A stretch of 64,000 bases of DNA from a virus: IMG/VR virus record IMGVR_UViG_3300035034_003571, positions 62,001 through 126,000 of that record. One strand, given 5' to 3'. How positions within the stretch are numbered: position 1 is the first letter of the stretch; each line of letters starts with the position of its first letter. A program made the position numbers and the translations under genes. Under the pieces are notes generated by a model that ran no database searches, had not been told where the DNA came from, and saw nothing but the letters and a program-made list of their open reading frames with translations. Positions 41,197 to 48,899 of the stretch are shown piece by piece.

Positions 41197-43680
41197 TTAA
41201 GCATATTTTATGTCATTCTTTACAGAGTCGACTAATTTTTTAGCTATTTTAAATGACTCGCCATCAACTTTTTTATACTCTCTTTTTCTATCTCTAGCTC
41301 CGGCTTTAGCATTTTTAAAGGAGATTTTATAAATAACCCCTGCTCTTTTCATAGCTTTGATTTTGGTTATATTTTTCCAGCTGTCTATTTGAAGTGTTTT
41401 TATTTCTTCTTTAGTTAGAAATTCATCCATTATATTAACACCCTCTCTCTTAACTCGATCTTTAATAAGTATAGAATTTTGTCTCTCCTTATATTTTACA
41501 TCATCAGGGGTAGTTACTAAACCTTTATCTGAATTTGATTCGTCGTCTTTAGATTTCATATCTTTTTCAGAATCGATAGGTTCGTTATCTTCTTCGTCCT
41601 CTTTTTCACTCTCGGTATCTTCTATAGAAATTTCTTGAACTCCTTTAGTTGCATTTGTAAATTCAATATCTGCAGAAGAAAATACAAGTACAGGCTCTCC
41701 ATTTTCTACAAATAGACTTTCATTTTCTACTAAAAATAATCCCAGGTTAGGAATTTTTTTCTGGTCCCCTATTGAAGGATCCGCATACGAAGCAGTATCA
41801 AAATCATAAATAGCAACACCTACTGGATTAGCTAATTGACTAGGAGTTAATTTAACAGTGCTTGATTCGGAATCTTCTTCAGCTTCTTTTAGAAAATCTA
41901 CTAGGGTTCTTTTGATATTTAAATTTAAGCCCCCTTCAAATCCCTCAGATTCGTCTATATCGTTTCCTTCACCAAACCCAAAAACTTCTTCTATTTTAGA
42001 ATTACTTAGACTGTTAATTGTTTTAGTATCTAATACATTCCCGGAAAGGTTTATAATGTCCCCGTCCTTATCTTCGAAATTGAATACAAATTCGTCTGGT
42101 GCATTTTTTAGCTTGCCTATTAAATAGTTGGGTGCTTTCTCATACACATTTTTAAATGCATCCCATTCTGAATGTCCTTGGTATAAGTAGGGGAGTAAGA
42201 TTCCTTTATCGCTTTCGATCTGGATCATTTCATGATCTAAATCATCATTATCAAAAAATCCTCTTTCTATCTTTTCTGAATTATCAAAAGCTAGCATAAC
42301 CAGAGCATTTTCACTTAATGCTTTTTGGAGTCCTTCCGAATTCGCTTGAGTCATTATAAACAAAGATCTTTCCTCATATTCACCTACCTTTATTAATTCC
42401 ATAGTAGTTCTAGTTTCGTCGGTAGCTACCCACTCCATCCAAGATCCCGAAGGTTGGGACCAACAAATCGTTATTGGGATTCCCGCTTGAATTTCTCCTG
42501 GGTTAAAGTTACCTTTAGCAAAGTCTTCCACCTCACTATATTTAGGTGCTTGTGAAGATCTATTCCAAGACCAAAGTGAATATGCTGCGTCGGCAAGCAT
42601 AAGAACTTCACCCACAAAAGGTATAGCTTTACTAAATGCTTTAGAACCTACCTTAGCTGCTGTTTTCCCCATAAATTTCGGAAAAAGCTTACTAGTTCCA
42701 GATCCCCTCATAAAAGCCCTCAATAAACCAACCGGCCTAATTCTTTTAATTCGGGAAGCTCTTAATGTAGAGGATATTCCTCCTCTAGTATTTTTTAATG
42801 AAGCTAAACCTCCTATAGTTCCGAATCCGGTTTTAATATATTTTGTAGCCTTAGCCAATCTCTGAGCTTTTTTAATTTTTGCAGCGGCCTTTGCAGCGGC
42901 CTTTGCAGCGGCCTTTGAAGGTCCGGTAACTCTTTGAGCTACCCCGAGAAAGCTTCTAACTCCTTTACTAAAAATCCACCTTCCGATGATTACCTTACCA
43001 GCAGCTATTCCTCCATAGACTATTAATCCGGTTACTGCCAAAGCCCCGCCAACAATTATTGATTTTTCGAGTACATCCTCTATAATTTCATTAAAATTAT
43101 CTTCATTGGAAATTTTTCCAGTATACGGAATCGCATAATCAATATTTATTAAATTAAAAGTATCAGATCCAGTTTTCATTACTTTGGCTCTATATGCCTG
43201 TAGACTTTCGACCATCCCATCAGAATCGTCTTCTTCACCAACGAAGTTAAGAAATAGGGCTACGGTTTCGTCATCCATTTCAGAGGGTGTAAAAGTTTCT
43301 TTTAAATCACCCGATTCTATTAATCTATTATATGCAAACCCAAATTTTATCGCTTTTTGAGTTAATTCTTTAGTAGATTCTTCCCCTTTATCTTCGGCTT
43401 CGTTTATAGATTCATTATTTTTATTAATAAAAGAGTAAAAGTCATTTAAGGTAGAAACTATTTTATTTTCATTTAGTACCTTAGATTCTTCATTATATAA
43501 AGATTCAGCTTGCCAATCTCTAGGATTTGCCTTTAGCCATTCATGAAAATCTTTAGATTTTGCCCACCACTGAAAATCTTCTAATGAGGATTCTTCTCCT
43601 CTAGCATCTGTCGGAATAGCTAGAAGAGGTGTAGTTTCTCCTTTTTTATATGAGCCCTTTCCGGGCGATAATAATATCAT
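41197..43680 (-). CDS. Large head-block protein with membrane segments and Ala-Lys repeat
   Basis: An 827-aa protein. The acidic N-terminal 190 residues hold L-N-E and I-N-E sites (VLNENK, ESINEAEDK). Residues about 205-235 form a Gly/Ala/Ile-rich hydrophobic stretch (IIVGGALAVTGLIVYGGIAA), followed by a strongly basic region with AAAKAAAKAAAK near 262 and KKAQRLAKATKYIKTG. A second hydrophobic segment is near 355 (IPFVGEVLMLADAAYSLW). The C-terminal part is alpha/beta then acidic (EKEDEEDNEPIDSEKD). It lies between the nucleotidyltransferase and the protease gene. A membrane-active internal protein ejected with DNA is a plausible inference. Confidence 0.5.
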   Translation of the reverse strand: MILLSPGKGSYKKGETTPLLAIPTDARGEESSLEDFQWWAKSKDFHEWLKANPRDWQAESLYNEESKVLNENKIVSTLNDFYSFINKNNESINEAEDKGEESTKELTQKAIKFGFAYNRLIESGDLKETFTPSEMDDETVALFLNFVGEEDDSDGMVESLQAYRAKVMKTGSDTFNLINIDYAIPYTGKISNEDNFNEIIEDVLEKSIIVGGALAVTGLIVYGGIAAGKVIIGRWIFSKGVRSFLGVAQRVTGPSKAAAKAAAKAAAKIKKAQRLAKATKYIKTGFGTIGGLASLKNTRGGISSTLRASRIKRIRPVGLLRAFMRGSGTSKLFPKFMGKTAAKVGSKAFSKAIPFVGEVLMLADAAYSLWSWNRSSQAPKYSEVEDFAKGNFNPGEIQAGIPITICWSQPSGSWMEWVATDETRTTMELIKVGEYEERSLFIMTQANSEGLQKALSENALVMLAFDNSEKIERGFFDNDDLDHEMIQIESDKGILLPYLYQGHSEWDAFKNVYEKAPNYLIGKLKNAPDEFVFNFEDKDGDIINLSGNVLDTKTINSLSNSKIEEVFGFGEGNDIDESEGFEGGLNLNIKRTLVDFLKEAEEDSESSTVKLTPSQLANPVGVAIYDFDTASYADPSIGDQKKIPNLGLFLVENESLFVENGEPVLVFSSADIEFTNATKGVQEISIEDTESEKEDEEDNEPIDSEKDMKSKDDESNSDKGLVTTPDDVKYKERQNSILIKDRVKREGVNIMDEFLTKEEIKTLQIDSWKNITKIKAMKRAGVIYKISFKNAKAGARDRKREYKKVDGESFKIAKKLVDSVKNDIKYA
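42881..42916 (-). repeat. Three tandem 12-bp repeats encoding KAAA units
   Basis: GCAGCGGCCTTT (plus strand) is repeated three times without change, encoding K-A-A-A three times. Perfect identity implies recent slippage. Confidence 0.85.
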
Positions 43681-43694
43681 AATCTATATTTTAT

Positions 43695-44474
43695 TTACTC
43701 TTCTGAATATATCCTATCATAGGATTTTGATATAAGGTCTATAAGTCTCCCTATATATCCACTATTTCTAAGCTTTTTAAAAGCTAGATTGCCTATAGAA
43801 AACTCTCCTCCTTTAGATAATGCCTCTTTTCTCATCTTCATTATCTTATCTTTTCTCTTAGTAGCTAAGTCATATAGTTCTTTAGCATTCGAAGGAATTT
43901 TTTCGCTAGATATTAATTTACTTTCTAGGCTATCTATTTCTGAGGAAATGGAAAGGTACTTTTTTTCTATATCTTCGTCTCTTATATCAGGCTCTTTGTG
44001 ATTTGGTTTTTTAATCCATTCATTATTTAATAAGGAATATAAACCAGTGGACTTATGCGGTTCTTTTATATCTTGGACATAAACTTCGACTTCGTGACCT
44101 CTTATTCTAATATCATGTCTAACGTTCCATACAAACCTTATCCCATCAAAAGCTGCCTTTGTAAGTTTCTTTGGAGCATCTATTTTGTCGAAATCGACAA
44201 GGACATGAACATCAAGATCAGAAAAATCAGTATAATTGTAATTAGCTATAGACCCAGTTAATTGAATATCTTCTATTGGAACATTCTTAGCTATATTTTT
44301 ATACTTAGAATAGAATTCCTCAGCTATACTAACAAGCTTCTTTCTAACGCTAGGGTCCAAATCAGCAGAGTCCTCATCCTCGTCCCAAAAAAGAGGATTT
44401 AAAGAATCATGATAATATTGGGTAGATTCTTTTAGTAATTTCCAACTGGAAAGTGTTTTTTCTAAATAACTCAC
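43695..44474 (-). CDS. Nucleotidyltransferase with capsid-targeting-like N-terminus
   Basis: A 259-aa protein with a GTG start. Residues 72-92 hold the pol-beta NTase signature LTGSIANYNY then SDLDVHVLVD (GS at 74-75, Asp86 and Asp88 as metal ligands), with a third acidic strand EVEVYVQD near 128-135. These enzymes move NMP to a protein, RNA or small molecule. Residues 1-17 (LSSWKLLKES) look like the targeting peptides seen nearby, with L-K-E/S at 14-17. It could be a packaged effector that modifies a host target, as T4 Alt does by ADP-ribosylation; target unknown. Promoter and start lie inside or beside the upstream terminator. Confidence 0.7.
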   Translation of the reverse strand: MSYLEKTLSSWKLLKESTQYYHDSLNPLFWDEDEDSADLDPSVRKKLVSIAEEFYSKYKNIAKNVPIEDIQLTGSIANYNYTDFSDLDVHVLVDFDKIDAPKKLTKAAFDGIRFVWNVRHDIRIRGHEVEVYVQDIKEPHKSTGLYSLLNNEWIKKPNHKEPDIRDEDIEKKYLSISSEIDSLESKLISSEKIPSNAKELYDLATKRKDKIMKMRKEALSKGGEFSIGNLAFKKLRNSGYIGRLIDLISKSYDRIYSEE

Positions 44475-44510
44475 AAAAAAAGCCGTTTAGATTATATATC
44501 CAAACGGCTT
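44475..44510 (-). terminator. Terminator after the 3'-5' exonuclease gene
   Basis: Minus strand: stem AAGCCGTTT / AAACGGCTT with a loop that contains GATATATA, followed by a run of seven T. It lies about 20 bases past the exonuclease stop. Confidence 0.8.
44493..44500 (-). promoter_or_regulatory. Candidate late promoter in a terminator loop
   Basis: Perfect GATATATA, 18 bases before the GTG start at 44474, entirely within the hairpin of the upstream terminator. Confidence 0.55.
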
Positions 44511-44529
44511 CTAGTGGTTTATGTATTAT

Positions 44530-45237
44530 TTAAAATAGAAGGGATTTCATTACTTTCATTACTGCTATAACATCATCCTCACAATATTTTACAATATCTT
44601 TTATATTTCCTGAATAATAGAAAGGGGAAACTAAAGATCCGTCCATTTTTCCCTTAGGGGAAGGAATTCCCATAGAGCATGTGAGTAGATCCAAACTTAG
44701 GGTCTTTTGCATCTGCCAACTTCCAAAAGAAAAAATATCTGCAGTATCTAAAAAATTAATCTCCCATGGTTTTTTTCCATAAACTCTAAGGTTTGAAGAA
44801 GGTTCTATTCGATTATAAAGCATTCTTTTTCCTATACAAGGGATATCAAAGGCTTTTAAGTTATGTCCACAAAGCTGCCAATTTTTTGCTAGAGCGTTAT
44901 TTAATATTTTATTTACCTTATTCAACAAATCAGTTTCTTCCTCATCATAAACGGAAAAAAGTTTCATTCCGTCAGGGGAATTTTTATCAAAGGTTCCGAA
45001 AGATACGCAAACTATTCTAGAAAATTCTGGTTCCAAACCTGCTCTATCTCTAAATATAGCGGAAGGTGATGCAAACTCATAACTTTTTTTAGAAGCTATA
45101 TAATATTCAGCTCTTTTTTCCCAAAGTTTTGCAAGTCTAGGATTTTTTTCTTGGAGAGTTTCGAAATCTTTTTCTATACCAACGGTTTCTACATCAAGAT
45201 ATAGACAATTTTCTACTACTTCCTTAGCTATAAACAT
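44530..45237 (-). CDS. DEDD-family 3'-5' exonuclease (PolB-exonuclease-like)
   Basis: A 235-aa protein with the order of a DnaQ-like exonuclease: Exo I LYLDVETVG (Asp15, Glu17), Exo II LCGHNLKAFDIP (about 145-156, Asp), and Exo III YCEDDVIAVMKV near 219-230 (Y-x-x-x-D type). It best resembles predicted exonucleases related to the proofreading domain of DNA polymerase B that are common in Bacteroidota. Role: trimming 3' DNA ends in phage repair or replication. It follows the UvdE-like gene by 19 bases. Confidence 0.8.
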   Translation of the reverse strand: MFIAKEVVENCLYLDVETVGIEKDFETLQEKNPRLAKLWEKRAEYYIASKKSYEFASPSAIFRDRAGLEPEFSRIVCVSFGTFDKNSPDGMKLFSVYDEEETDLLNKVNKILNNALAKNWQLCGHNLKAFDIPCIGKRMLYNRIEPSSNLRVYGKKPWEINFLDTADIFSFGSWQMQKTLSLDLLTCSMGIPSPKGKMDGSLVSPFYYSGNIKDIVKYCEDDVIAVMKVMKSLLF

Positions 45238-45256
45238 AATTTAAAATATTTAGTTG

Positions 45257-46162
45257 TTAAGACTTTACCCTATCTATAATTACGGGTTTTAGAGATTTGT
45301 ATTCATTAATGTACCTATAGCAAGAAAGTTCCTTATAGTTACTTTCTATAGCTACACATATATTTTTATTGAAAGTTGGGATCCTTTTATTTAAATGATT
45401 TGAAATGGTCCGAGACTCCGGAATTCCATTTTGATTGAAATTAATAGGTTCCGCATGTATTACTAGGGGTAATCTTTTTTTGCTCCATGTTGAAATACTT
45501 AAAGCTAGAGCATCTCCGTGAGTTAGAGAACCTGGATTGAAATAATGTCCAATAGTTCTGAATACTATCGGAATCTTATAAGTTAAGCTTAATTCTGTTA
45601 ATAAATCCTTAACCGAAAATAAGCTAGGTCTATCGTCATTAACAACCATAATTTTATTTCTCACTCTTTCATTCAACAAACTTTTAAAATTACTAGCAAA
45701 CCTAATCATTGTTTCTTTTCTATTCCCGTAAGCACTTCCTACCCTAACTATAATTCCTCCTTCTGGGTATATCCAATCCATTATGATATCTAGATTGTCT
45801 AATCCACAGCAGGTACTAGTAACAATTTTTTCTTGCATGCTTCCAAGAAAATAATCTTTAGGAACATAAAAAAATACCCTATGATTATTAACCTTTATTT
45901 TTTCCTTAAGCGGAATTAATAAAGCTCTACATTTTATTATATCGTCTCCTACAATATGATTATTAAAAATTTCTGATATGAATTCAAATTCAGAAATGTC
46001 CACTACTGTAGTGGAAAATCCTTTTTCTATATTAAATGATATAATATCAAGTATCCATATAGAAAAATCCAGTTGTGGATTGTCTTTAGTTACTTCCCGC
46101 ATTTCTTCCGAAACCGGTTCTCCTAAATAAGTAAGTTCGTATTCTGGGATTCCTATTTTCAC
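45257..46162 (-). CDS. UV-damage endonuclease (UvdE)-like protein
   Basis: A 301-aa protein with a GTG start. The region GGIIVRVGSAYGNRKETMI, FASNFKSLL, KIMVVNDDRPSLFSVKDLL, then IPIVFRTIGHYFN follows the UvdE TIM-barrel order (strand, NF-helix, ENDD-x-(Y/F)-x-x-x-D-L-L, GIPxVFDxHHH). The C-terminal AIESNYKEL fits the UvdE (M)xEaKxKE motif. However, the metal ligand Glu of ENDD is Val here, and the His cluster is reduced to one His, so activity may be changed or lost. The family nicks DNA 5' of UV photoproducts. Confidence 0.55.
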   Translation of the reverse strand: MKIGIPEYELTYLGEPVSEEMREVTKDNPQLDFSIWILDIISFNIEKGFSTTVVDISEFEFISEIFNNHIVGDDIIKCRALLIPLKEKIKVNNHRVFFYVPKDYFLGSMQEKIVTSTCCGLDNLDIIMDWIYPEGGIIVRVGSAYGNRKETMIRFASNFKSLLNERVRNKIMVVNDDRPSLFSVKDLLTELSLTYKIPIVFRTIGHYFNPGSLTHGDALALSISTWSKKRLPLVIHAEPINFNQNGIPESRTISNHLNKRIPTFNKNICVAIESNYKELSCYRYINEYKSLKPVIIDRVKS

Positions 46163-46204
46163 TTTACTATTTTATTATTATAGCAAATAATAGGTTATTG
46201 TTTC

Positions 46205-46687
46205 TTAACCACCTACGGTTTCTATTCCTAGGTCAGAAGATGTATAAACTCCGTCTGGGTTTTCACCTTTAGGGAAATCGATTTTAAAATCACTTATAAC
46301 TTGTCTGTGCCCTTTATCACCGAAATCTACATGCTCTATGGTATCTGGTTTAAGTTCCATTACCTTTTCGCCATTTTTGAGCTTTTTGGAAGATACCTGG
46401 ACATGGATTACGAATCCTTTATTATCCTCGGTTCTTTTGGCTTTAACGATCATACCAGCTACTTTTTTGTCTTTCTCGTCAACAGGAACACCTATAACTA
46501 AATCCCCCATTCCAAACTCAGATCCTGATACTTCTCTTTTAACATTGGGATCTGGACCGACTTCTATTCCTAGATCTTTGAAAGGTCTGTAAGTAATTTT
46601 AAATATACCATTTCCTCCCCCGTCCCCGTACGAGTCACCGAATGCGCTACTGTCAAAAAATTCGTTTATACTTTTAATATTCTTCAA
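46205..46687 (-). CDS. Small head-block-type protein with I-N-E leader
   Basis: A 160-aa protein with a TTG start; no in-frame ATG precedes it. The leader MKNIKSINEFFDSS resembles the targeting peptides of the head proteins, with an I-N-E site at 7-9. A Gly-rich stretch (GDSYGDGGGNG) follows, then a compact beta domain (GDLVIGVPVDEKDKKVAGMI, FVIHVQVSSKKL). No family is recognised. The N-terminus and location suggest a virion-internal protein. Confidence 0.5.
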   Translation of the reverse strand: MKNIKSINEFFDSSAFGDSYGDGGGNGIFKITYRPFKDLGIEVGPDPNVKREVSGSEFGMGDLVIGVPVDEKDKKVAGMIVKAKRTEDNKGFVIHVQVSSKKLKNGEKVMELKPDTIEHVDFGDKGHRQVISDFKIDFPKGENPDGVYTSSDLGIETVGG

Positions 46688-46708
46688 GTGATGTAAGTAT
46701 TTTTCCTT

Positions 46709-47257
46709 CTATTTATCTAACTTTTTTAAATATTCTATACTTTTCTTGATTTCGTTTGCAGTTTCATAGTCTTCTAAACTAACTGCTTTTTTTAAATCCA
46801 TTCTAAGTTTATCCAAATCATTATAAGCTTCAACAGTTTCTTCTGGTAAAGAAGGATCCATTAACATTATCCTTTGTGGACAATATAAAACTTCCAGCCT
46901 AGATTTAGTTTCAAATTCTAATGAGTCGTTTATAGTTCTTTCGTCTTCCTCGTCTTCATAGTCATCCTCGTCAGAATATATACTAAGATCCCATTCATCA
47001 TTAGTCCAATAAATATTCCAGTGGGAATATTGCATAGAAGGGATCTCATTTCCTATCATATATTTTATAACACTCCGTAATTCGTGCTTTAAATCTTTAA
47101 CGGTAATTTCCTCAGACGGTTCTTTTCTTTTAAGACCGGGGATTGCAAAATTAGTGAGACCTATTCCATAATTAAAAGAATGATGTACTTTTAATAGCGC
47201 CTCCCAATCTATAGCTTTTATTACCGAATTTAATAATTTTCTATGGTTTTCTTTCAT
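46709..47257 (-). CDS. Unknown protein with C-terminal UVR motif
   Basis: A 182-aa protein. The C-terminal helix-pair LRMDLKKAVSLEDYETANEI then KKSIEYLKK matches the UVR motif that links UvrB and UvrC and also occurs in ClpC-type proteins (L-x-x-x-M-x-x-A-x-x-x-x-D-Y-E-x-A-x-x-x-R/K-D-x-I). The N-terminal part is unrecognised and has a very acidic spacer (DEDDYEDEEDER) near residue 95. The motif mediates protein-protein contacts, so a partner is expected. It lies in the replication/repair block. Confidence 0.55.
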   Translation of the reverse strand: MKENHRKLLNSVIKAIDWEALLKVHHSFNYGIGLTNFAIPGLKRKEPSEEITVKDLKHELRSVIKYMIGNEIPSMQYSHWNIYWTNDEWDLSIYSDEDDYEDEEDERTINDSLEFETKSRLEVLYCPQRIMLMDPSLPEETVEAYNDLDKLRMDLKKAVSLEDYETANEIKKSIEYLKKLDK

Positions 47258-47266
47258 TTAAGTCCA

Positions 47267-47695
47267 TTATTTTCCTGATGTTTTTAATTGCGCTTTTAAA
47301 GAAGTAAGCCAATCTCTATATTTATCCGGAAAGAACTCTTTTAATTCTGACAATTCTCTGGAACTTACAGAAAATTTTTCTTTTATGAAATCCTCGACCT
47401 CACTAAAATCATCAAAAGATGGCTTAGAGGAGCTTTTAGTTTTTTTAGGTTTATTAGTTTTTGTATAAATCCATGTGGGTTGTCTGGAGTAATTTTTAGA
47501 TAAAGTTCTATGCCACCAATCAACTACTGGATATGGGTTTATTTTTAATCTATTAAACTGGTCTGCTTGAATTGGAAATTGTATAGCCATTATCCTATTG
47601 ATCATAAAATAATTTCTTTTCTTATCAGAATTACTTACTTTATCCCATTCAGAATCTTTTTTAAAAATAGTTTTTACTAAGTCGAATAGTTCCAT
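47267..47695 (-). CDS. Possible clamp-loader small subunit (gp62-like), uncertain
   Basis: A 142-aa protein starting MELFDLVKTIFKKDSEWDKV, then NYFMINRIMAIQFPIQADQF and NPYPVVDWWHRTL. The first 70 residues recall the small clamp-loader subunit of T4-like phages (L-F-D-x-L-K...Y-x-x-x-N-R-x-x-S), whose partner gp44 is encoded 3 kb upstream. The second half is basic then acidic and helical. It is 2 bases after the flap exonuclease. The assignment rests on a weak N-terminal pattern and context only. Confidence 0.35.
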   Translation of the reverse strand: MELFDLVKTIFKKDSEWDKVSNSDKKRNYFMINRIMAIQFPIQADQFNRLKINPYPVVDWWHRTLSKNYSRQPTWIYTKTNKPKKTKSSSKPSFDDFSEVEDFIKEKFSVSSRELSELKEFFPDKYRDWLTSLKAQLKTSGK

Positions 47696-47697
47696 AT

Positions 47698-48852
47698 TTA
47701 AAATAATTTAAAAGGGTCATATTGGCTAGGAGTGCTGCTAATTTCACTATTTCCCGAAGTAACCCATGAAGTTCCTTCTAATATATCGGTCCTGTCTAGT
47801 ATTACATTTACTTTTGGGTTCTTCATTGCTCTTTCTATTTCATCACTAATTCCGGAAAGAACGTAGGGAGGATATGAGGATTCAGAAAGCCACATAAGAT
47901 CAAAATTTCTTATTAGATTTTCCTTAGCAATTTCCCTATTGACTCCGCTATCAACCCCCTTAATTATTTTTATTGATTGTCCAGCTACCCATTCCATAAA
48001 ATCCTCATTCTCCAGAAGTTCATTAAAACTTAAATCAGCCCATTTGGAATCTAAAAAAAGGTCCCATATTTTCGCTGCTTTATTTTCAGTAACTCTAGTT
48101 AATCTACTTTCGGGGGTTAATCTGAATGACCATATAGCCGGAACATCATCACCTTTATCTCCGGATAGGATTTTAGTAAAGATAAACTTTCTCCTATCTA
48201 CTATATTAACTTCCGCTTTATTCAATAGATCCTTAAGCTTCTCTTTATCTTTGTCCATCGCAGAACCCATGTCAAATATAGTAATCTCTTTCTTCTTATT
48301 TAGATATTTTTCTCTCCAAAAGGGATCTATAGTGATGAGATTGTTTTTGGATTTGGAATTCCATGCTATCGTCCATGTATCATTGTCTCTAGTCTCCGCT
48401 AGCTGATGTAAGTCACCATCACCAGACACTATTATGGTATTCTCTCCTAAGTCTTTAAAATGTTCGACCCATCCCCAAATTAGATCGTCACCCTCGGCAC
48501 CTTTAGATTTAGAAAAAATAAATCCCATTTTTTCTAAATGTTCACCGAAAGAGTGCATAAGATTGAAAAACGAACTCCAGTCAGGGCTATCCTTACCTTT
48601 CTCTTTTCTACTACTTTTATAACCTTCATAATAATCTTTCCTCCAGCTTCTATCATCAGCAGTAAATATTAGCCTTCCACCAGTAGGTAAGCTTTTTAAA
48701 GTATAACATAGATCAGTAGAAACCTTCCTAATAAACATAGCCTGATCTTCCGCGGAGGCTAATTTTTCCGCTGGGTCTATATCTCCGTAACCTGCAAAAA
48801 CCCCGAAAGTTTTATGGAAAATATAGTTTCCGTCACACAGTATATTTATCAT
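47698..48852 (-). CDS. rnh: 5'-3' flap exonuclease / T4 RNase H family
   Basis: A 384-aa protein of the FEN/PIN superfamily. It shows ILCDGNYIFHK at residues 4-14, the RDYYEGYKSSR-like segment (KDYYEGYKSSRKEK), GAEGDDLIWGW near 117-127, SGDGDLHQLAE near 141-151 and a helix-turn region SGDKGDDVPAIW near 230, giving the acidic cluster that binds two metals. In T4 this enzyme (305 aa) removes RNA primers and flaps during lagging-strand synthesis. Extra length is at the C-terminus. The gene faces a divergent homing endonuclease. Confidence 0.85.
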   Translation of the reverse strand: MINILCDGNYIFHKTFGVFAGYGDIDPAEKLASAEDQAMFIRKVSTDLCYTLKSLPTGGRLIFTADDRSWRKDYYEGYKSSRKEKGKDSPDWSSFFNLMHSFGEHLEKMGFIFSKSKGAEGDDLIWGWVEHFKDLGENTIIVSGDGDLHQLAETRDNDTWTIAWNSKSKNNLITIDPFWREKYLNKKKEITIFDMGSAMDKDKEKLKDLLNKAEVNIVDRRKFIFTKILSGDKGDDVPAIWSFRLTPESRLTRVTENKAAKIWDLFLDSKWADLSFNELLENEDFMEWVAGQSIKIIKGVDSGVNREIAKENLIRNFDLMWLSESSYPPYVLSGISDEIERAMKNPKVNVILDRTDILEGTSWVTSGNSEISSTPSQYDPFKLF

Positions 48853-48874
48853 GGTAATTATTTATTTCATTATA

Positions 48875-48882
48875 GATATATA
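48875..48882 (+). promoter_or_regulatory. Candidate late promoter GATATATA for GIY-YIG gene
   Basis: Perfect GATATATA on the plus strand, 17 bases before the ATG at 48900. The overlapping TATATATA on the minus strand may also serve the divergent flap-exonuclease gene. Confidence 0.55.
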
Positions 48883-48899
48883 TACTCAAAAGGTTTCTT

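Noticed and set aside
47939-48406. 155-aa plus-strand open frame
   Set aside because: Antisense to the flap exonuclease, whose catalytic motifs span this region.
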